Numbered from the stretch's first letter, positions 39,503 through 48,813 are shown. The stretch: DNA of 64,000 nt from Pseudoflavonifractor sp. 60 (GCF_009911645.1 NZ_QWKI01000004.1:62001-126000), one strand, 5' to 3'. Numbers and translations: made by a program. Notes: generated from the letters alone by a model not told the origin.

Positions 39503-40435
39503 TCACTCGTCAGATTTTTTGTCCGGTTCATTCTGCCTCTTCATCTTTTTCAGCTCCCGTTTTCCCACCACGACGGCCACAGCGGCTGCCACGGCCAGAA
39601 TCACCAGCAGGAAGATGTTGTAGGAGGCCCAGACCAGGAAATCCTGGAGGCCCTGGCCCAGGTTACGGAAGCTGGCCTGGAAGCCCGCCGCCATCCGCGC
39701 CCCCAGGGAGGCGGTCTCCCCCACCTCCTGGGTGACCCGGCCCACCTCGTCGAGATAGACCTGGAAGGTAGCAAAGCTGATTAGGGCATCGTAGCGGTTC
39801 AGCTTGGAGGAGTACTGTTCAATCTGATACTCTACATCACTGAGGGCGCTCTCCAGGGCAATGATGTCCTCCATGGATTCCGCCTTCTCCAGCAGGGCCA
39901 GCAGCCGCTCCTGCTTGGTGCGCTGGGTCTTCAGGCGGGCCTCGGTGTCATAGTACCGCTCACCCACGTCCTCGCTGCTCTCGTTCTTGCTGGTCACATA
40001 GCCCAGGTCTCCGGTGCCGGACAAAAACTGGTCGTACTTCTCCGCCGGAACCCGGACAGTGTAATCCCCGCTGCGGCTGGAATAGGCATCCCGTCGGCTT
40101 CCGCCGTAGAGGTTGGCCGTCTCAAAGTAGCCGCCGCAGCTGTTCACCAGCTGGTTCAATGCCTCTAGGCTCTGGTCAAACTGCTCCGTCTGGATGTTCA
40201 GCTCCGCCCGGCGGATCAGCTTGGCCCGGGGGTTTTGGTAGACATCTCCGGAAAGTTGGCTCTCCGACTCCATAGGGAATTCCATCTCCCAGCTGTCCTG
40301 GCCGTTCCAGTCCAGCTCCGCACTGGGCGCGGACATATCGGCAGCCGCCCCGCCGCTGGCCATGGAGTTGCCTCCCCCGCACCCCGCCAGCAGCAGCATC
40401 GCCGCCATACACAATGCAAAGAGCTTCTTTTTCAT
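39503..40435 (-). CDS. DUF4349-containing lipoprotein
   Basis: About 310 residues. A lipoprotein signal peptide ends in LLLAGC with the lipid-modified Cys near residue 19. The extracytoplasmic DUF4349 region has KLIRRAELNIQTEQFDQSLE, GGYFETANLYGG and a coiled coil (about 165-215, TKQERLLALLEKAESMEDI). A single C-terminal membrane segment (about 265-285) and a charged tail follow. Two ATG codons are adjacent; the second (40435) is better spaced from GGGAGG. The biological role of DUF4349 proteins is unknown. Confidence 0.88.
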   Translation of the reverse strand: MKKKLFALCMAAMLLLAGCGGGNSMASGGAAADMSAPSAELDWNGQDSWEMEFPMESESQLSGDVYQNPRAKLIRRAELNIQTEQFDQSLEALNQLVNSCGGYFETANLYGGSRRDAYSSRSGDYTVRVPAEKYDQFLSGTGDLGYVTSKNESSEDVGERYYDTEARLKTQRTKQERLLALLEKAESMEDIIALESALSDVEYQIEQYSSKLNRYDALISFATFQVYLDEVGRVTQEVGETASLGARMAAGFQASFRNLGQGLQDFLVWASYNIFLLVILAVAAAVAVVVGKRELKKMKRQNEPDKKSDE

Positions 40436-40584
40436 CATAATCCTCCCTTTCTTTTCTGTGTGCAGGGCGGTAACGGCGCTCTGCACAATGTCTCTTCCTC
40501 TGTATAGACGCAAAAGTCTGGAGAAAGTTGCACCAATTAGAAATTATATTCATAGGATGGGTAAAATTTTGGAGGTGCATCACT

Positions 40585-41325
40585 ATGCCCATCATATATT
40601 TGTCCCCATCCACACAAGACTGGAATCCCTACGTCAACGGAGGCACCGAAGAGGAGTGGATGAATCTTCTGGCCGACAAAATGGTCCCCATGTTGGACGC
40701 CTCCGGCATCCGGTACGCCCGCAACACACCGGACATGACCGCCGCTTCCTCTATCGCCGCCTCTAACGCGGGGAACTACGACCTCCACCTGGCCCTCCAC
40801 TCCAACGCCGCCGCCGGCGACCAGGCGGGCAAGGCCCGGGGCTCCATCGTCTTCTACTACCCCGGCAGCGCCGACGGCCAGCGGGCGGCCAATCTTATCG
40901 CCGACGGTCTGAAAACCATCTACCCCGACCCCAACAAGGTGCGCACCGAGGCCACCACAACCCTGGGTGAGGTGGCCCAGGTCAGGGCCCCCGCCGTCCT
41001 CATCGAGCTGGCCTTTCACGACAACGTGGAGGACGCCAATTGGATCAAAGCCAACCTGGACAACGCCGCCCGGGTCATCGTCCTGGCCCTGACCGAGTAC
41101 TTCGGCATCCCCTTCTTCGAGACGGAGCACCGCCGCTCCGGCGTGGTGGACGTAGAGTGGGGCAATCTCAACGTCCGCGCCCGGCCCAACACCTCCGCCG
41201 CCATTGTGGCCCAGGCTCCCGACGGCGCTCCCATCACCATCCTCAACTCCGCCAACGGCTGGCATCTGGTGAACTACAACGGCACTATTGGATATGTGAG
41301 CGACGAATTTGTCACGCTGACCTGA
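40585..41325 (+). CDS. N-acetylmuramoyl-L-alanine amidase with C-terminal SH3 domain
   Basis: 246 residues. The amidase_3 domain (about 1-175) reads IYLSPSTQDWNPYVNGGTEE, LHLALHSNAA with the zinc-binding His, and the catalytic Glu in APAVLIELAFHDN. The C-terminus (about 185-246) is a bacterial SH3 (LNVRARPNTSAAIVAQAPDG). There is no signal peptide, as with several spore-cortex hydrolases deposited from the mother cell. GGAGG precedes ATG 40585. It is followed 15 bases later by a LysM-GH18 gene with a matching role. Confidence 0.9.
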   Translation: MPIIYLSPSTQDWNPYVNGGTEEEWMNLLADKMVPMLDASGIRYARNTPDMTAASSIAASNAGNYDLHLALHSNAAAGDQAGKARGSIVFYYPGSADGQRAANLIADGLKTIYPDPNKVRTEATTTLGEVAQVRAPAVLIELAFHDNVEDANWIKANLDNAARVIVLALTEYFGIPFFETEHRRSGVVDVEWGNLNVRARPNTSAAIVAQAPDGAPITILNSANGWHLVNYNGTIGYVSDEFVTLT

Positions 41326-41340
41326 AAGGAGGGGGTTTTC

Positions 41341-42618
41341 ATGGACATCCATGTTGTCCAGCCCGGCGACACTATATACCGGTTGGCCCAGCAGTACGGC
41401 GTTCCCATGGAGCGGCTGCTCCAGGACAACCAGCTCCCTGATCCCTCCCGCCTAGTGGTAGGGCAGACCATTGTAGTCCAGTACCCGGAGCTGACTCATA
41501 CCGTCAAGTCCGGCGACTCGCTGTACTCCATCGCTCAGATGCACGGTGTCACTGTCAGCCAGCTGTTCCGCAACAACCCCGTTCTCCAGGGCCGGGACCT
41601 GATCTATCCCGGCCAGGTCATTGTGGTGCGGTACCAGGGAGAGCCCCGGGGGGGCCTCACCGTCAACGCCTACGCCTACCCCTACATCGATCGCAGCCTG
41701 TTCCGCTCCACCCTGCCCTATCTGTCCCAGCTCACCCCCTTCACCTACCGCTTCGACGGGGACGATCTCATCCCCCTTCAGGACGAATTTTTAGTGAACA
41801 CCGCCCTTCAGAGCCGGGTTGTCCCTGTTTTCCACCTGTCCAACCTGGATGACCAGGAACAATTCTCCGGGGAGCTGGCCCACGAGCTGCTGACAGACCC
41901 GGAGGACCAACGGGATCTGATTGAGGAAATTTTGGAGACGGTGGACCGGCGGGGCTACCGATGGGTTGATGTGGACTTCGAGGGCGTCCGCCCCGAGGAT
42001 TCCACCGCCTATGCCCAGTTCCTGGCCCGGCTGCGCCAGGCGCTCACCTCCCGTGGACTGCCCCTCACCGCCGCTCTAGTCGCCAAGACCTCCGCCAACC
42101 AACCCGGACGGCTATATGAGGGCATCGACTACCGCCTCATCTCCCAGTCGGTGGATTTTGCCCTGCTGATGACCTACGACTGGGGCAATCTCAGCGGTCC
42201 CCCCATGGCGGTGGCCCCCCTGCCCCAGGTGCGCCAGGTGGTACAGTACGCCCTCACCGAGTTCTCCCCCAACCAGCTCTTCCTGGGCATCCCCAACTAT
42301 GGCTACGACTGGACCCTCCCCTACCGTCCGGGGAGCCGGGCCAGGTCCGTCAGCAATGTGGAGGCCGTCCAGCTGGCCTGGAACAGGCGGGTCTCCATCC
42401 GCTACGATGAACAGGCTCAGGCCCCCTGGTTCCGGTATGTGGACGACCAGGGCGCAGAGCACGAGGTGTGGTTCGAGGATGCTCGGTCCATCCAGGCCAA
42501 ATTGAATCTGGCCTTTGATTCCAACCTGTACGGCGTGGGCTACTGGAATTTGGACCGGCCTTTCCCGCAAAACTGGGTAGTACTCAATTCTATGGCCCAG
42601 ATCCGCAGTGAGATGTAG
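41341..42618 (+). CDS. Spore peptidoglycan hydrolase: two LysM domains and GH18 (SleL/YaaH-like)
   Basis: 425 residues. Two LysM repeats (HVVQPGDTIYRLAQQYGV and HTVKSGDSLYSIAQMHGV, about 1-95) bind peptidoglycan. A glycoside hydrolase 18 domain (about 105-420) has its catalytic D-x-D-x-E as WVDVDFEGV. This is the layout of SleL/YaaH, which cuts cortex peptidoglycan during spore germination. AAAGGAGGGGG precedes the ATG. It is probably cotranscribed with the amidase upstream. Confidence 0.93.
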   Translation: MDIHVVQPGDTIYRLAQQYGVPMERLLQDNQLPDPSRLVVGQTIVVQYPELTHTVKSGDSLYSIAQMHGVTVSQLFRNNPVLQGRDLIYPGQVIVVRYQGEPRGGLTVNAYAYPYIDRSLFRSTLPYLSQLTPFTYRFDGDDLIPLQDEFLVNTALQSRVVPVFHLSNLDDQEQFSGELAHELLTDPEDQRDLIEEILETVDRRGYRWVDVDFEGVRPEDSTAYAQFLARLRQALTSRGLPLTAALVAKTSANQPGRLYEGIDYRLISQSVDFALLMTYDWGNLSGPPMAVAPLPQVRQVVQYALTEFSPNQLFLGIPNYGYDWTLPYRPGSRARSVSNVEAVQLAWNRRVSIRYDEQAQAPWFRYVDDQGAEHEVWFEDARSIQAKLNLAFDSNLYGVGYWNLDRPFPQNWVVLNSMAQIRSEM

Positions 42619-42644
42619 ATTTTATCCCTCCGCTGTGGTATAAT
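42616..42644 (+). promoter_or_regulatory. Promoter of the thioesterase gene
   Basis: TAGATT (weak -35, 42616-42621), 17-base spacer, perfect TATAAT (42639-42644), 33 bases before the start codon, which has AAAGGAGG. Confidence 0.6.
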
Positions 42645-42676
42645 GAGAAAATCAATTCACAAAGGAGGACATTGAT

Positions 42677-43069
42677 ATGTCTGTTACAGTGGGCCTAAAA
42701 GGCCGGGCCGAGACCGTGGTCAGCGAGCACAATACCGCTCAGGCGGCCTGTTCCGGAGCTCTGCCTGTGTTCGGCACTCCCTTTATGTGCGCCCTGATGG
42801 AAGAGGCATCCTGGAAATCCATCGCCCCCCATCTGGAGGCGGGCCAGAGCACCGTGGGCACCAAGCTGAATATCTCCCACGACAGCGCAACTCCCGTGGG
42901 GATGAAAATCTGGGCAGAGAGCGAGGTCATCCAGGTGGATGGCAAGCGCATTGTGCTCAAGGTGACCGCCTATGACGGGGAGGGTCTCATCGGCCAGGGG
43001 ACCCATGAGCGGTTTATCATCACCGACAACCGCTTTTTGGCAAAAACTGCTCAAAAGCTGGAGGGCTGA
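42677..43069 (+). CDS. Hotdog-fold thioesterase (FlK-like)
   Basis: 130 residues. The sequence VFGTPFMCALMEEASWKS near residue 33 and VGTKLNISHDSATPVGMKIW near 62 fit the FlK-like branch of hotdog thioesterases, with the Thr, Glu and His positions of the fluoroacetyl-CoA thioesterase active site. Most members are general acyl-CoA thioesterases of unknown substrate. Monocistronic with its own promoter and a hairpin behind it. Confidence 0.85.
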   Translation: MSVTVGLKGRAETVVSEHNTAQAACSGALPVFGTPFMCALMEEASWKSIAPHLEAGQSTVGTKLNISHDSATPVGMKIWAESEVIQVDGKRIVLKVTAYDGEGLIGQGTHERFIITDNRFLAKTAQKLEG

Positions 43070-43103
43070 GGCCGGAAAATATCCAAAGCCGCTTTCACTT
43101 CCG

Positions 43104-43156
43104 CAACACGAAAGGGCCTGCTGTCTGCCATTCACAGACTGCAAGCCCTTTCGTTG
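43104..43156. terminator. Long inverted repeat acting as terminator for convergent genes
   Basis: CAACACGAAAGGGC and GCCCTTTCGTTG pair over at least 10 perfect bases (43108-43117 with 43145-43154), with a further GCAGTCTG-type pairing inside. It lies between the thioesterase stop and the convergent ATPase stop; T-runs are weak. Confidence 0.55.
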
Positions 43157-43204
43157 GGTTGATCGCTCTTCCGCAGCAAAGCTGTCTAATGTTTCAAAAA
43201 TCCT

Positions 43205-44080
43205 TCAGCAGAACTCTCCGCTGTGCGCCTGGAAGAATTTCCAATAGGTCTGAATGTGCTCCAGCTCGGTCCAGCGGCAGGCTTGGACGGGCACACGGTC
43301 CAGGTCGTATAGTTTCGCCCCCCGCATGGCCAGCAAAAAGGGCGAATGGGTGGAGATGACAAACTGACAGCGGTAAAACCGTGCGGAGTCCTCCAGAAAG
43401 GAGCACAGCTCTTCCTGGAGCTTGGGAGACAGGCTGTTCTCCGGCTCGTCCAGCAGGTACAGGCCGTCCTCCTGAATCTCCTTGGTGAAAAAGGCGAAAG
43501 CGCTCTCCCCGTTGGACTTCTCCACCACGTCGTTCATAACCCGGTCCCGGACGTAGCGGGAACCGGTATGCCGCTGGGCGTCCACCACCTGGCGCAGCCG
43601 GTCGTAGTCCTCCATGGAGCGCATCTGGAAGCTGGCGTATTTGGCATCGGTGTACTCCTCCAGCAGCTCCCGGCGGCGCAGGGAGATGTTCTCGTTTAGG
43701 TACCGCAGGTCCAGGAGATAGTCGAACACATCATCGCTGGTGATGACCCGGCTGTTTTCCTTGGCCCGCTGAAATCCGGGGGCGGTCTCCGCCCCACATC
43801 GCTCCAGATAGTCCCCGAAAAAGGAGCTGCGGTTGAACACCGTCCCCCGGCGCAGGCCCAGCTTCTCCCCCATCAGATTCAGAATGGTGGTCTTGCCGCT
43901 GCCGTTGCCGCCGCAGAGGATGGTAATGGGCTCCAGCTCCAGTGTGGGCACCGCCCGGTTGAGAAAGACACCGAAGGGGTAGCGGCTGGTGTAGCAGGTG
44001 CGCTTATTTTCAAAATTGCGGGCCAGAAAGTTGGCCTCCTGACCCACGCCGGGGAGAGAAAAGCGGCGCAGATAGATCAT
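43205..44080 (-). CDS. AAA-type ATP-binding protein (ABC-like fold)
   Basis: 291 residues. Walker A is GGNGSGKTTILNL near residue 58, Walker B with its Glu is GLYLLDEPENSLSP near 208, and a His switch is in FVISTHSPFLLAM near 245. This is the layout of stand-alone predicted ATPases (AAA_21/AAA_23) of prokaryotes. No nuclease domain or neighbouring nuclease gene is present, so a defence role is not supported. AAAGGAG precedes the ATG. Confidence 0.85.
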   Translation of the reverse strand: MIYLRRFSLPGVGQEANFLARNFENKRTCYTSRYPFGVFLNRAVPTLELEPITILCGGNGSGKTTILNLMGEKLGLRRGTVFNRSSFFGDYLERCGAETAPGFQRAKENSRVITSDDVFDYLLDLRYLNENISLRRRELLEEYTDAKYASFQMRSMEDYDRLRQVVDAQRHTGSRYVRDRVMNDVVEKSNGESAFAFFTKEIQEDGLYLLDEPENSLSPKLQEELCSFLEDSARFYRCQFVISTHSPFLLAMRGAKLYDLDRVPVQACRWTELEHIQTYWKFFQAHSGEFC

Positions 44081-44093
44081 AGCGGCTCCTTTA

Positions 44094-44129
44094 AAACCAT
44101 GACCGCCTCCAACCCGCGGAGGCGGTCAT
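44094..44129 (-). terminator. Intrinsic terminator of nfnAB
   Basis: 12-bp perfect stem ATGACCGCCTCC / GGAGGCGGTCAT with a seven-base loop, followed on the minus strand by GGTTTTAAAGG, 6 bases after the nfnB stop. Confidence 0.75.
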
Positions 44130-44135
44130 GTTTAC

Positions 44136-45527
44136 TTACTTCTTGCTCTTGATATACTCGTCAATGGACTTGGCGGCAGACTTACCGGCGCCCATGGCCA
44201 GAATGACGGTGGCAGCGCCGGTGGCGGCATCGCCGCCGGCGAAGATGGCGGGGCAGGAGGTACAGCCGTTCTCGTCGGCGGCCACACAGCCCTTCCTGTT
44301 CTTCTCCAGGCCGGGAGTTCCCTCATAGCTCATGGGGTTGGGCTGGGTGCCCAGGGACATGATGACGGCGTCTACCTCCATCTTGAACTCGCTGCCGGGC
44401 ACCGCCATGGGACGGCGGCGGCCGGAGGCGTCGGGCTCGCCCAGCTCCATCTTCACGCAGGTGATGGACTGGACCTGGCCCTTCTCGTCCCCCTCGATGG
44501 ACACAGGATTGGTAAGCAGGTCGAAGATGATGCCCTCCTGCTTGGCGTGGTGGACCTCCTCGGCACGGGCGGGCAGCTCCGCCTCGGAGCGGCGGTAGAC
44601 GATGTGGACCTCGGCCCCCAGCCGCTTGGCGCAGCGGGCGGCATCCATAGCCACGTTGCCGCCGCCTACCACGGCCACCTTCTTGTTGTGGAGCACGGGG
44701 GTTGGGGCGTCGTCCTTGTAGGCCTTCATCAGGTTGATGCGGGTCAGGTACTCGTTGGCGGAGTACACGCCAATCAGGGACTCGCCGGGGATCTTCATGA
44801 ACATGGGCAGGCCCGCGCCGGAGCCGATGAAGACGGCCTCGAAGCCGTGCTCCTCGAACAGCTCGGTGATGGTGAGCACCTTGCCGATGACCATATTCAG
44901 CTCAATCTTCACGCCCATCTTCTCCAGCTTCTCCACTTCCCGCTTAACCACCGCCTTGGGCAGACGGAACTCGGGGATGCCGTAGCTCAGCACGCCTCCG
45001 GCCACATGGAAGGCCTCAAAGACGGTGACCTCATAGCCGAAACGGGCCAACTCGCCGGCGCAGGTCAGGCCGGCGGGGCCGGAGCCGATGACCGCTACCT
45101 TGTGACCGTTGCTGGGGACAGCCTCGATCTTTTCGTTGTAGCCCCGGAGGTAGGCCCAGTCCGCAACAAAGCGCTCGATGCGGCCGATAGCGATGGGCTC
45201 ACCCTTGATGCCCCGGACGCACATACCCTCGCACTGGGTCTCCTGGGGACAGACACGGCCCGAGATGGAGGGCAAAGCGTTGGCGGCGGAGAGGATCTCG
45301 TAGGCCCCGTTGATGTCGCCGTCGGCCACCTTGCGCAGAAAGTCGGGGATGGGGATACCCACCGGGCAGCCGCTGACGCAGGGACGGTTCTTGCAGTTCA
45401 GGCAGCGGTCGGCCTCGTTCATAGCCGCGCCGGTGGAGTAGCCCAGCGCCACCTCTTTGAAATTCTTGACCCGGTTGGCGGGGTCCTGGTCCCCCATGAG
45501 GGTCCGTACATTTTGCATATTAGCCAT
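44136..45527 (-). CDS. nfnB: NfnB: large subunit of NADH-dependent ferredoxin:NADP oxidoreductase
   Basis: 463 residues. It is homologous to the glutamate synthase small subunit: an N-terminal Cys-rich domain (CLNCKNRPCVSGCPVG, near residue 43) for [4Fe-4S] clusters, an FAD-binding site (VAVIGSGPAGLTCAGELARFG near 150), and an NADPH site (VAVVGGGNVAMDAARCA near 288). Paired with NfnA, it forms the electron-bifurcating complex that reduces NADP+ with NADH and reduced ferredoxin. No glutamate synthase large subunit is present. It overlaps nfnA by 8 bases. Confidence 0.92.
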   Translation of the reverse strand: MANMQNVRTLMGDQDPANRVKNFKEVALGYSTGAAMNEADRCLNCKNRPCVSGCPVGIPIPDFLRKVADGDINGAYEILSAANALPSISGRVCPQETQCEGMCVRGIKGEPIAIGRIERFVADWAYLRGYNEKIEAVPSNGHKVAVIGSGPAGLTCAGELARFGYEVTVFEAFHVAGGVLSYGIPEFRLPKAVVKREVEKLEKMGVKIELNMVIGKVLTITELFEEHGFEAVFIGSGAGLPMFMKIPGESLIGVYSANEYLTRINLMKAYKDDAPTPVLHNKKVAVVGGGNVAMDAARCAKRLGAEVHIVYRRSEAELPARAEEVHHAKQEGIIFDLLTNPVSIEGDEKGQVQSITCVKMELGEPDASGRRRPMAVPGSEFKMEVDAVIMSLGTQPNPMSYEGTPGLEKNRKGCVAADENGCTSCPAIFAGGDAATGAATVILAMGAGKSAAKSIDEYIKSKK

Positions 45528-46368
45528 TCATGGCACCTCCTCCCAGGCGGCAGAGGTGGTCCTCTCTCGCCTTGGTCTCCTGTTCCAGATAGGTCGCGTT
45601 GCGGGCAATGACCTCGTCGAAGTCAACCCTGTGGCCGTCGAAGTCGGGGCCGTCCACGCAGGCGAACTTCACCTCGCCGTCCACGGTGAGGCGGCAGCAG
45701 CCGCACATGCCCGTACCGTCGATCATGATGGGGTTCATGCTCACTGTGGTGGGGATATCGTACTTCTTAGTGAGCTTGCAGGCAAACTTCATCATCATCA
45801 GAGGGCCGATGGCAAAGACATGGTCAAACTTCACCCCGCTGTTAATCAGCGCCTCCAGCTTGCCGGTGACAAAGCCGTGGTAGCCGTAGGAGCCGTCGTC
45901 AGTGCAGATGTGCAGGTCGGTGCAGGCCTCAGACATCTCCTCCTCCAGGATAACAATTTCCTGGGTTTTAAAGCCGCCGATCAGGTCCACCTGATTGCCG
46001 GCCTGGTGCAGCGCGCGGGCCACGGGCAGGGCGATGGCGCAGCCCAGGCCGCCGCCCAGAACGGCAACCCGGCCCAGGTTTTCCACCTCGGTGGGCAGAC
46101 CCAGGGGGCCCACAAAATCCTGGAGGCAATCGCCCTCGTTCAGCTCATCCAGGGCCATGGTGGTGCCGCCAATCTTCTGGAAAATCACGGTAACCAGGCC
46201 GTCCGCCGTGCTGGAGATGGTCAGAGGAATCCGCTCTCCCTCTTCATCAACCCGCAGAATGATAAACTGGCCCGCCTTAGCCTTGGCGGCCACCAGGGGC
46301 GCATACACCGAGATTTGACTGATCTCAGGGGTCAGCGCCTTTTTTTTGGCAATTTCGTATTTCTTCAC
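45520..46368 (-). CDS. nfnA: NfnA: small subunit of NADH-dependent ferredoxin:NADP oxidoreductase
   Basis: 282 residues. A ferredoxin-reductase-like subunit with an FAD-binding barrel (about 1-95, GERIPLTISS), an NAD-binding domain (VAVLGGGLGCAIALPVARAL near 105) and a C-terminal [2Fe-2S] site (GTGMCGCCRLTVDG, near 220, with FACVDGPDFDGH). The start is GTG 46368 after GGAGGAG. The subunit order nfnA-nfnB and their overlap are as in Clostridia. The same family includes sulfide dehydrogenase beta subunits. Confidence 0.92.
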   Translation of the reverse strand: MKKYEIAKKKALTPEISQISVYAPLVAAKAKAGQFIILRVDEEGERIPLTISSTADGLVTVIFQKIGGTTMALDELNEGDCLQDFVGPLGLPTEVENLGRVAVLGGGLGCAIALPVARALHQAGNQVDLIGGFKTQEIVILEEEMSEACTDLHICTDDGSYGYHGFVTGKLEALINSGVKFDHVFAIGPLMMMKFACKLTKKYDIPTTVSMNPIMIDGTGMCGCCRLTVDGEVKFACVDGPDFDGHRVDFDEVIARNATYLEQETKAREDHLCRLGGGAMNG

Positions 46369-46478
46369 TGTTTCTCCTCCTGTCAGAGTTCTTCCTTTTT
46401 CATCAAACTATTTGCCGCGGGAACAAAACCCTTCCATTCCCTTGGCTATCAAGCGGCCCTGCCGCGCAGATCACAATA

Positions 46479-48467
46479 TTACCACTTTTTCCGCCGGTAG
46501 CTGCCGTTGTAGCGCCGGCGTTTTCGGGCCGCCTTGACCCATTTCACCAAGAATCCCACCAGCACCAGGGCCAGGACCACCAGCACCAGGGCGGCTACGC
46601 CAATCCAGTTGAGGCTCTTCAGCAGTTCAACGGGGTTCCAGCTGCGGCTCACCACCTTGCGCCCATCTCCGGCGGGCCTGGAGTAGCGGGCTGGAATCCC
46701 CTCCTCCCCGAAGGACTGGAGGTAGGCGGCCAGGGCGTACCACTCCTTGATCTCATTTCCGTTTTGGTCCCGGAGGATGCAGGTCTCAAAGTCGGTGACC
46801 GGACTGCCGTCCGCCAGCTTGGGCTCCAGGGACAGCAAGCCCAGGGATTTGCCCTTCACCGTGCCCAGCATCTGGGCGGAGTACATGCCGGTGACCACCC
46901 GGTAGAGCTGGTCGTCCTCGATCTCTTCATACCAATCTATGATATCGGCAGGCACAGGCACGGCACTGCCCTCAGCGTCAACGACTTCCACGTCAGGTGC
47001 GGCGTTTACGACCTGATGCAGCTGGATATCCATAACCCGGTTGAAGAACATCCGGTGGGTGTTGAAGGAGTAGTGCAGCCCCGACACATACAGCTGGGCG
47101 GCGGGCATAATGGGCGTCACAGAGGCGTCCACCTCGGCAATGGCCTTCAGCTCCCTGCCTGTGAGGTACACCCCCACCAGAGGGAAGCCGGAGGTGCCGT
47201 CGCTGCCCACTCCCATGGACAGCACGTCAAAGGCCATGGAAGTGGTAATCTCCCCCGAGGACAGGGGTGCGCGGAGCACTCCGTCGGCGGTTACAGACAC
47301 CGTGAATACATCCGGGCTGTCCGCCTCCAGATTCTGCGTGGCCCAGAGGAAGGCGTCCGCCACCAGCTCCCCCAGGGAACTGCCCTGCTGAACTCCGGAT
47401 TCCGGCGTGGGCAGGTCGAAATCGGTGTGGGTGAGCACCTTATCATAGGTCAGGCCGTAGCGGCCCAGGTAGGTCCCCCCCACCAGCCCCTTCCACCGCT
47501 CCACTATGGCGGCAATGTCCGGGTCCTCCGGCAGGGTCTCGTCAATGGGGGTCAGGTGGTAGTCCGTCAGCTTTTTTTCGCCGTTCTCCGACCACTCCAG
47601 GGTTATAGACCCCAGATTCTGGCAGTAGGGCCCGGCGGAGATGATATAGGTATTGTTGACAAGGATGGGCTCGGTCAGCGTCGTATGGGTGTGACCGGAG
47701 ACAATCAAATCAATCCCGCTCACCTTCTCCGCCAGCCGCTCATCCTCCGACAGCTTCTTTTTCTCATTCGTCCCCGAGTGGGACAGACAGATGATGAACT
47801 GGGCCCCTTTCTCCTTGAGGGCGTCCACACACCGCTGGGCATTGCTCACCATATCCCCCAGCTCAAAGCCGGAGGAGGGAGCGCAGGCGTGGGAGTCCTC
47901 CCCCATCAGGCCAAAAATGCCGTAGGTGACGTCCCCCCGCTCCAGCAGGATATAGTCCTCCACGTCGTAGGCAGCCATAGCGCGCTGGATGTCCAGCCGG
48001 TCCGGATTACTGGCGCTGGGTTTGTAGTTGGCCATCACCAGGGCCGGGGTCTTGTCGCCGCTGTCCAGCGCGGCGCTGAGCATACTGGCAAAGCCGGTGC
48101 CGGTGTGGTCAAACTCGTGGTTGCCGGCGGTCACCACGTCGTAGCCCATGGCGCCCATGGTGCGCAGCTCCGCCGCCTGGGTCGTATACAGGGTCTGAAT
48201 CAGCGAACCGATGGAGAAGTCGCCACCGTCCACCGTCAGGGCGTCCGGGTGGGCCCGGCGCTCCCAGTCCAAGGCGACCCTCAGGCGGGCGTAGCCCCCC
48301 GACTCGCCCCCCTCCCCGTCCGCCTGGGGCAGAAAATGGGAGTGGAGATCGTGGGTAAACAAAACGGTGGTACTGTAACGCCCGGACTCCGCCGCTACAG
48401 CGGGCAGCAGAGAGAGCAGCAGCAAAACCGCCAGAAAAAACGCAGAAATTGGGCGCGAACGCTTCAT
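46479..48467 (-). CDS. Secreted, membrane-anchored 5'-nucleotidase-type phosphoesterase
   Basis: 662 residues. A signal peptide (FFLAVLLLLSLLPAVAA, about 8-26) precedes a calcineurin-like metallophosphoesterase domain with FTHDLHSHF, DGGDF, AGNHEFDHTG, and SGHTHTT. The 5'-nucleotidase C-terminal domain (about 350-560) follows with a substrate-binding region. A C-terminal membrane segment (about 613-638) and a basic tail anchor it. It probably releases phosphate and nucleosides from nucleotides outside the cell. GGAGG lies before ATG 48467. Confidence 0.92.
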   Translation of the reverse strand: MKRSRPISAFFLAVLLLLSLLPAVAAESGRYSTTVLFTHDLHSHFLPQADGEGGESGGYARLRVALDWERRAHPDALTVDGGDFSIGSLIQTLYTTQAAELRTMGAMGYDVVTAGNHEFDHTGTGFASMLSAALDSGDKTPALVMANYKPSASNPDRLDIQRAMAAYDVEDYILLERGDVTYGIFGLMGEDSHACAPSSGFELGDMVSNAQRCVDALKEKGAQFIICLSHSGTNEKKKLSEDERLAEKVSGIDLIVSGHTHTTLTEPILVNNTYIISAGPYCQNLGSITLEWSENGEKKLTDYHLTPIDETLPEDPDIAAIVERWKGLVGGTYLGRYGLTYDKVLTHTDFDLPTPESGVQQGSSLGELVADAFLWATQNLEADSPDVFTVSVTADGVLRAPLSSGEITTSMAFDVLSMGVGSDGTSGFPLVGVYLTGRELKAIAEVDASVTPIMPAAQLYVSGLHYSFNTHRMFFNRVMDIQLHQVVNAAPDVEVVDAEGSAVPVPADIIDWYEEIEDDQLYRVVTGMYSAQMLGTVKGKSLGLLSLEPKLADGSPVTDFETCILRDQNGNEIKEWYALAAYLQSFGEEGIPARYSRPAGDGRKVVSRSWNPVELLKSLNWIGVAALVLVVLALVLVGFLVKWVKAARKRRRYNGSYRRKKW

Positions 48468-48499
48468 CGGGGCCTCCATTCAGTCTTAAAAATTCCAAA

Positions 48500-48793
48500 T
48501 TACTCTTGTCTCATTGCTTGCCACTTTTTCCAATTGGACAGGCTTCCCCAAACCAGGGCAGCAATGTACACAGCCGCAAATAGACAGAAAACCACCTTAT
48601 CTCCCCAATTCACCTGGCTGGTAAACACATCTCTGACTCCCAGCGTCATTAAAATGACAACAAACAGGCTCAGAATACTAAGAAAAACATTAACGGGCAG
48701 CTGAATTTTTTTCCACAGTGGTGGATTCATCTTCTTTAACATAGCATCGCCCGCTATCAATAAAATCACAGCACCTACTGATATCCAATTCAT
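48500..48793 (-). CDS. Small membrane protein of unknown function
   Basis: 97 residues with three hydrophobic segments (about 5-18, 33-52, 65-83) and a basic C-terminus. Codon use is more A/T-rich than that of its neighbours, which may indicate later acquisition. It lies between the asparaginase and nucleotidase genes on the same strand. No family recognised. Confidence 0.6.
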   Translation of the reverse strand: MNWISVGAVILLIAGDAMLKKMNPPLWKKIQLPVNVFLSILSLFVVILMTLGVRDVFTSQVNWGDKVVFCLFAAVYIAALVWGSLSNWKKWQAMRQE

Positions 48794-48813
48794 AACCCCC
48801 CTCCACAGGCCTG

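Noticed and set aside
43205-44080. Predicted ATPase as part of a defence system
   Set aside because: It stands alone; no nuclease, methylase or reverse transcriptase gene is next to it, and the protein has no second domain.
44136-45527. Annotation as glutamate synthase small subunit
   Set aside because: The large glutamate synthase subunit is absent and the overlapping partner is the NfnA-type FAD/[2Fe-2S] subunit, so NfnB is the better reading.
46764-48704. Plus-strand frame of 646 codons
   Set aside because: Antisense of the 5'-nucleotidase gene; composition is His/Gly/Gln-rich as expected for a high-GC shadow, with no ribosome site or family motif.
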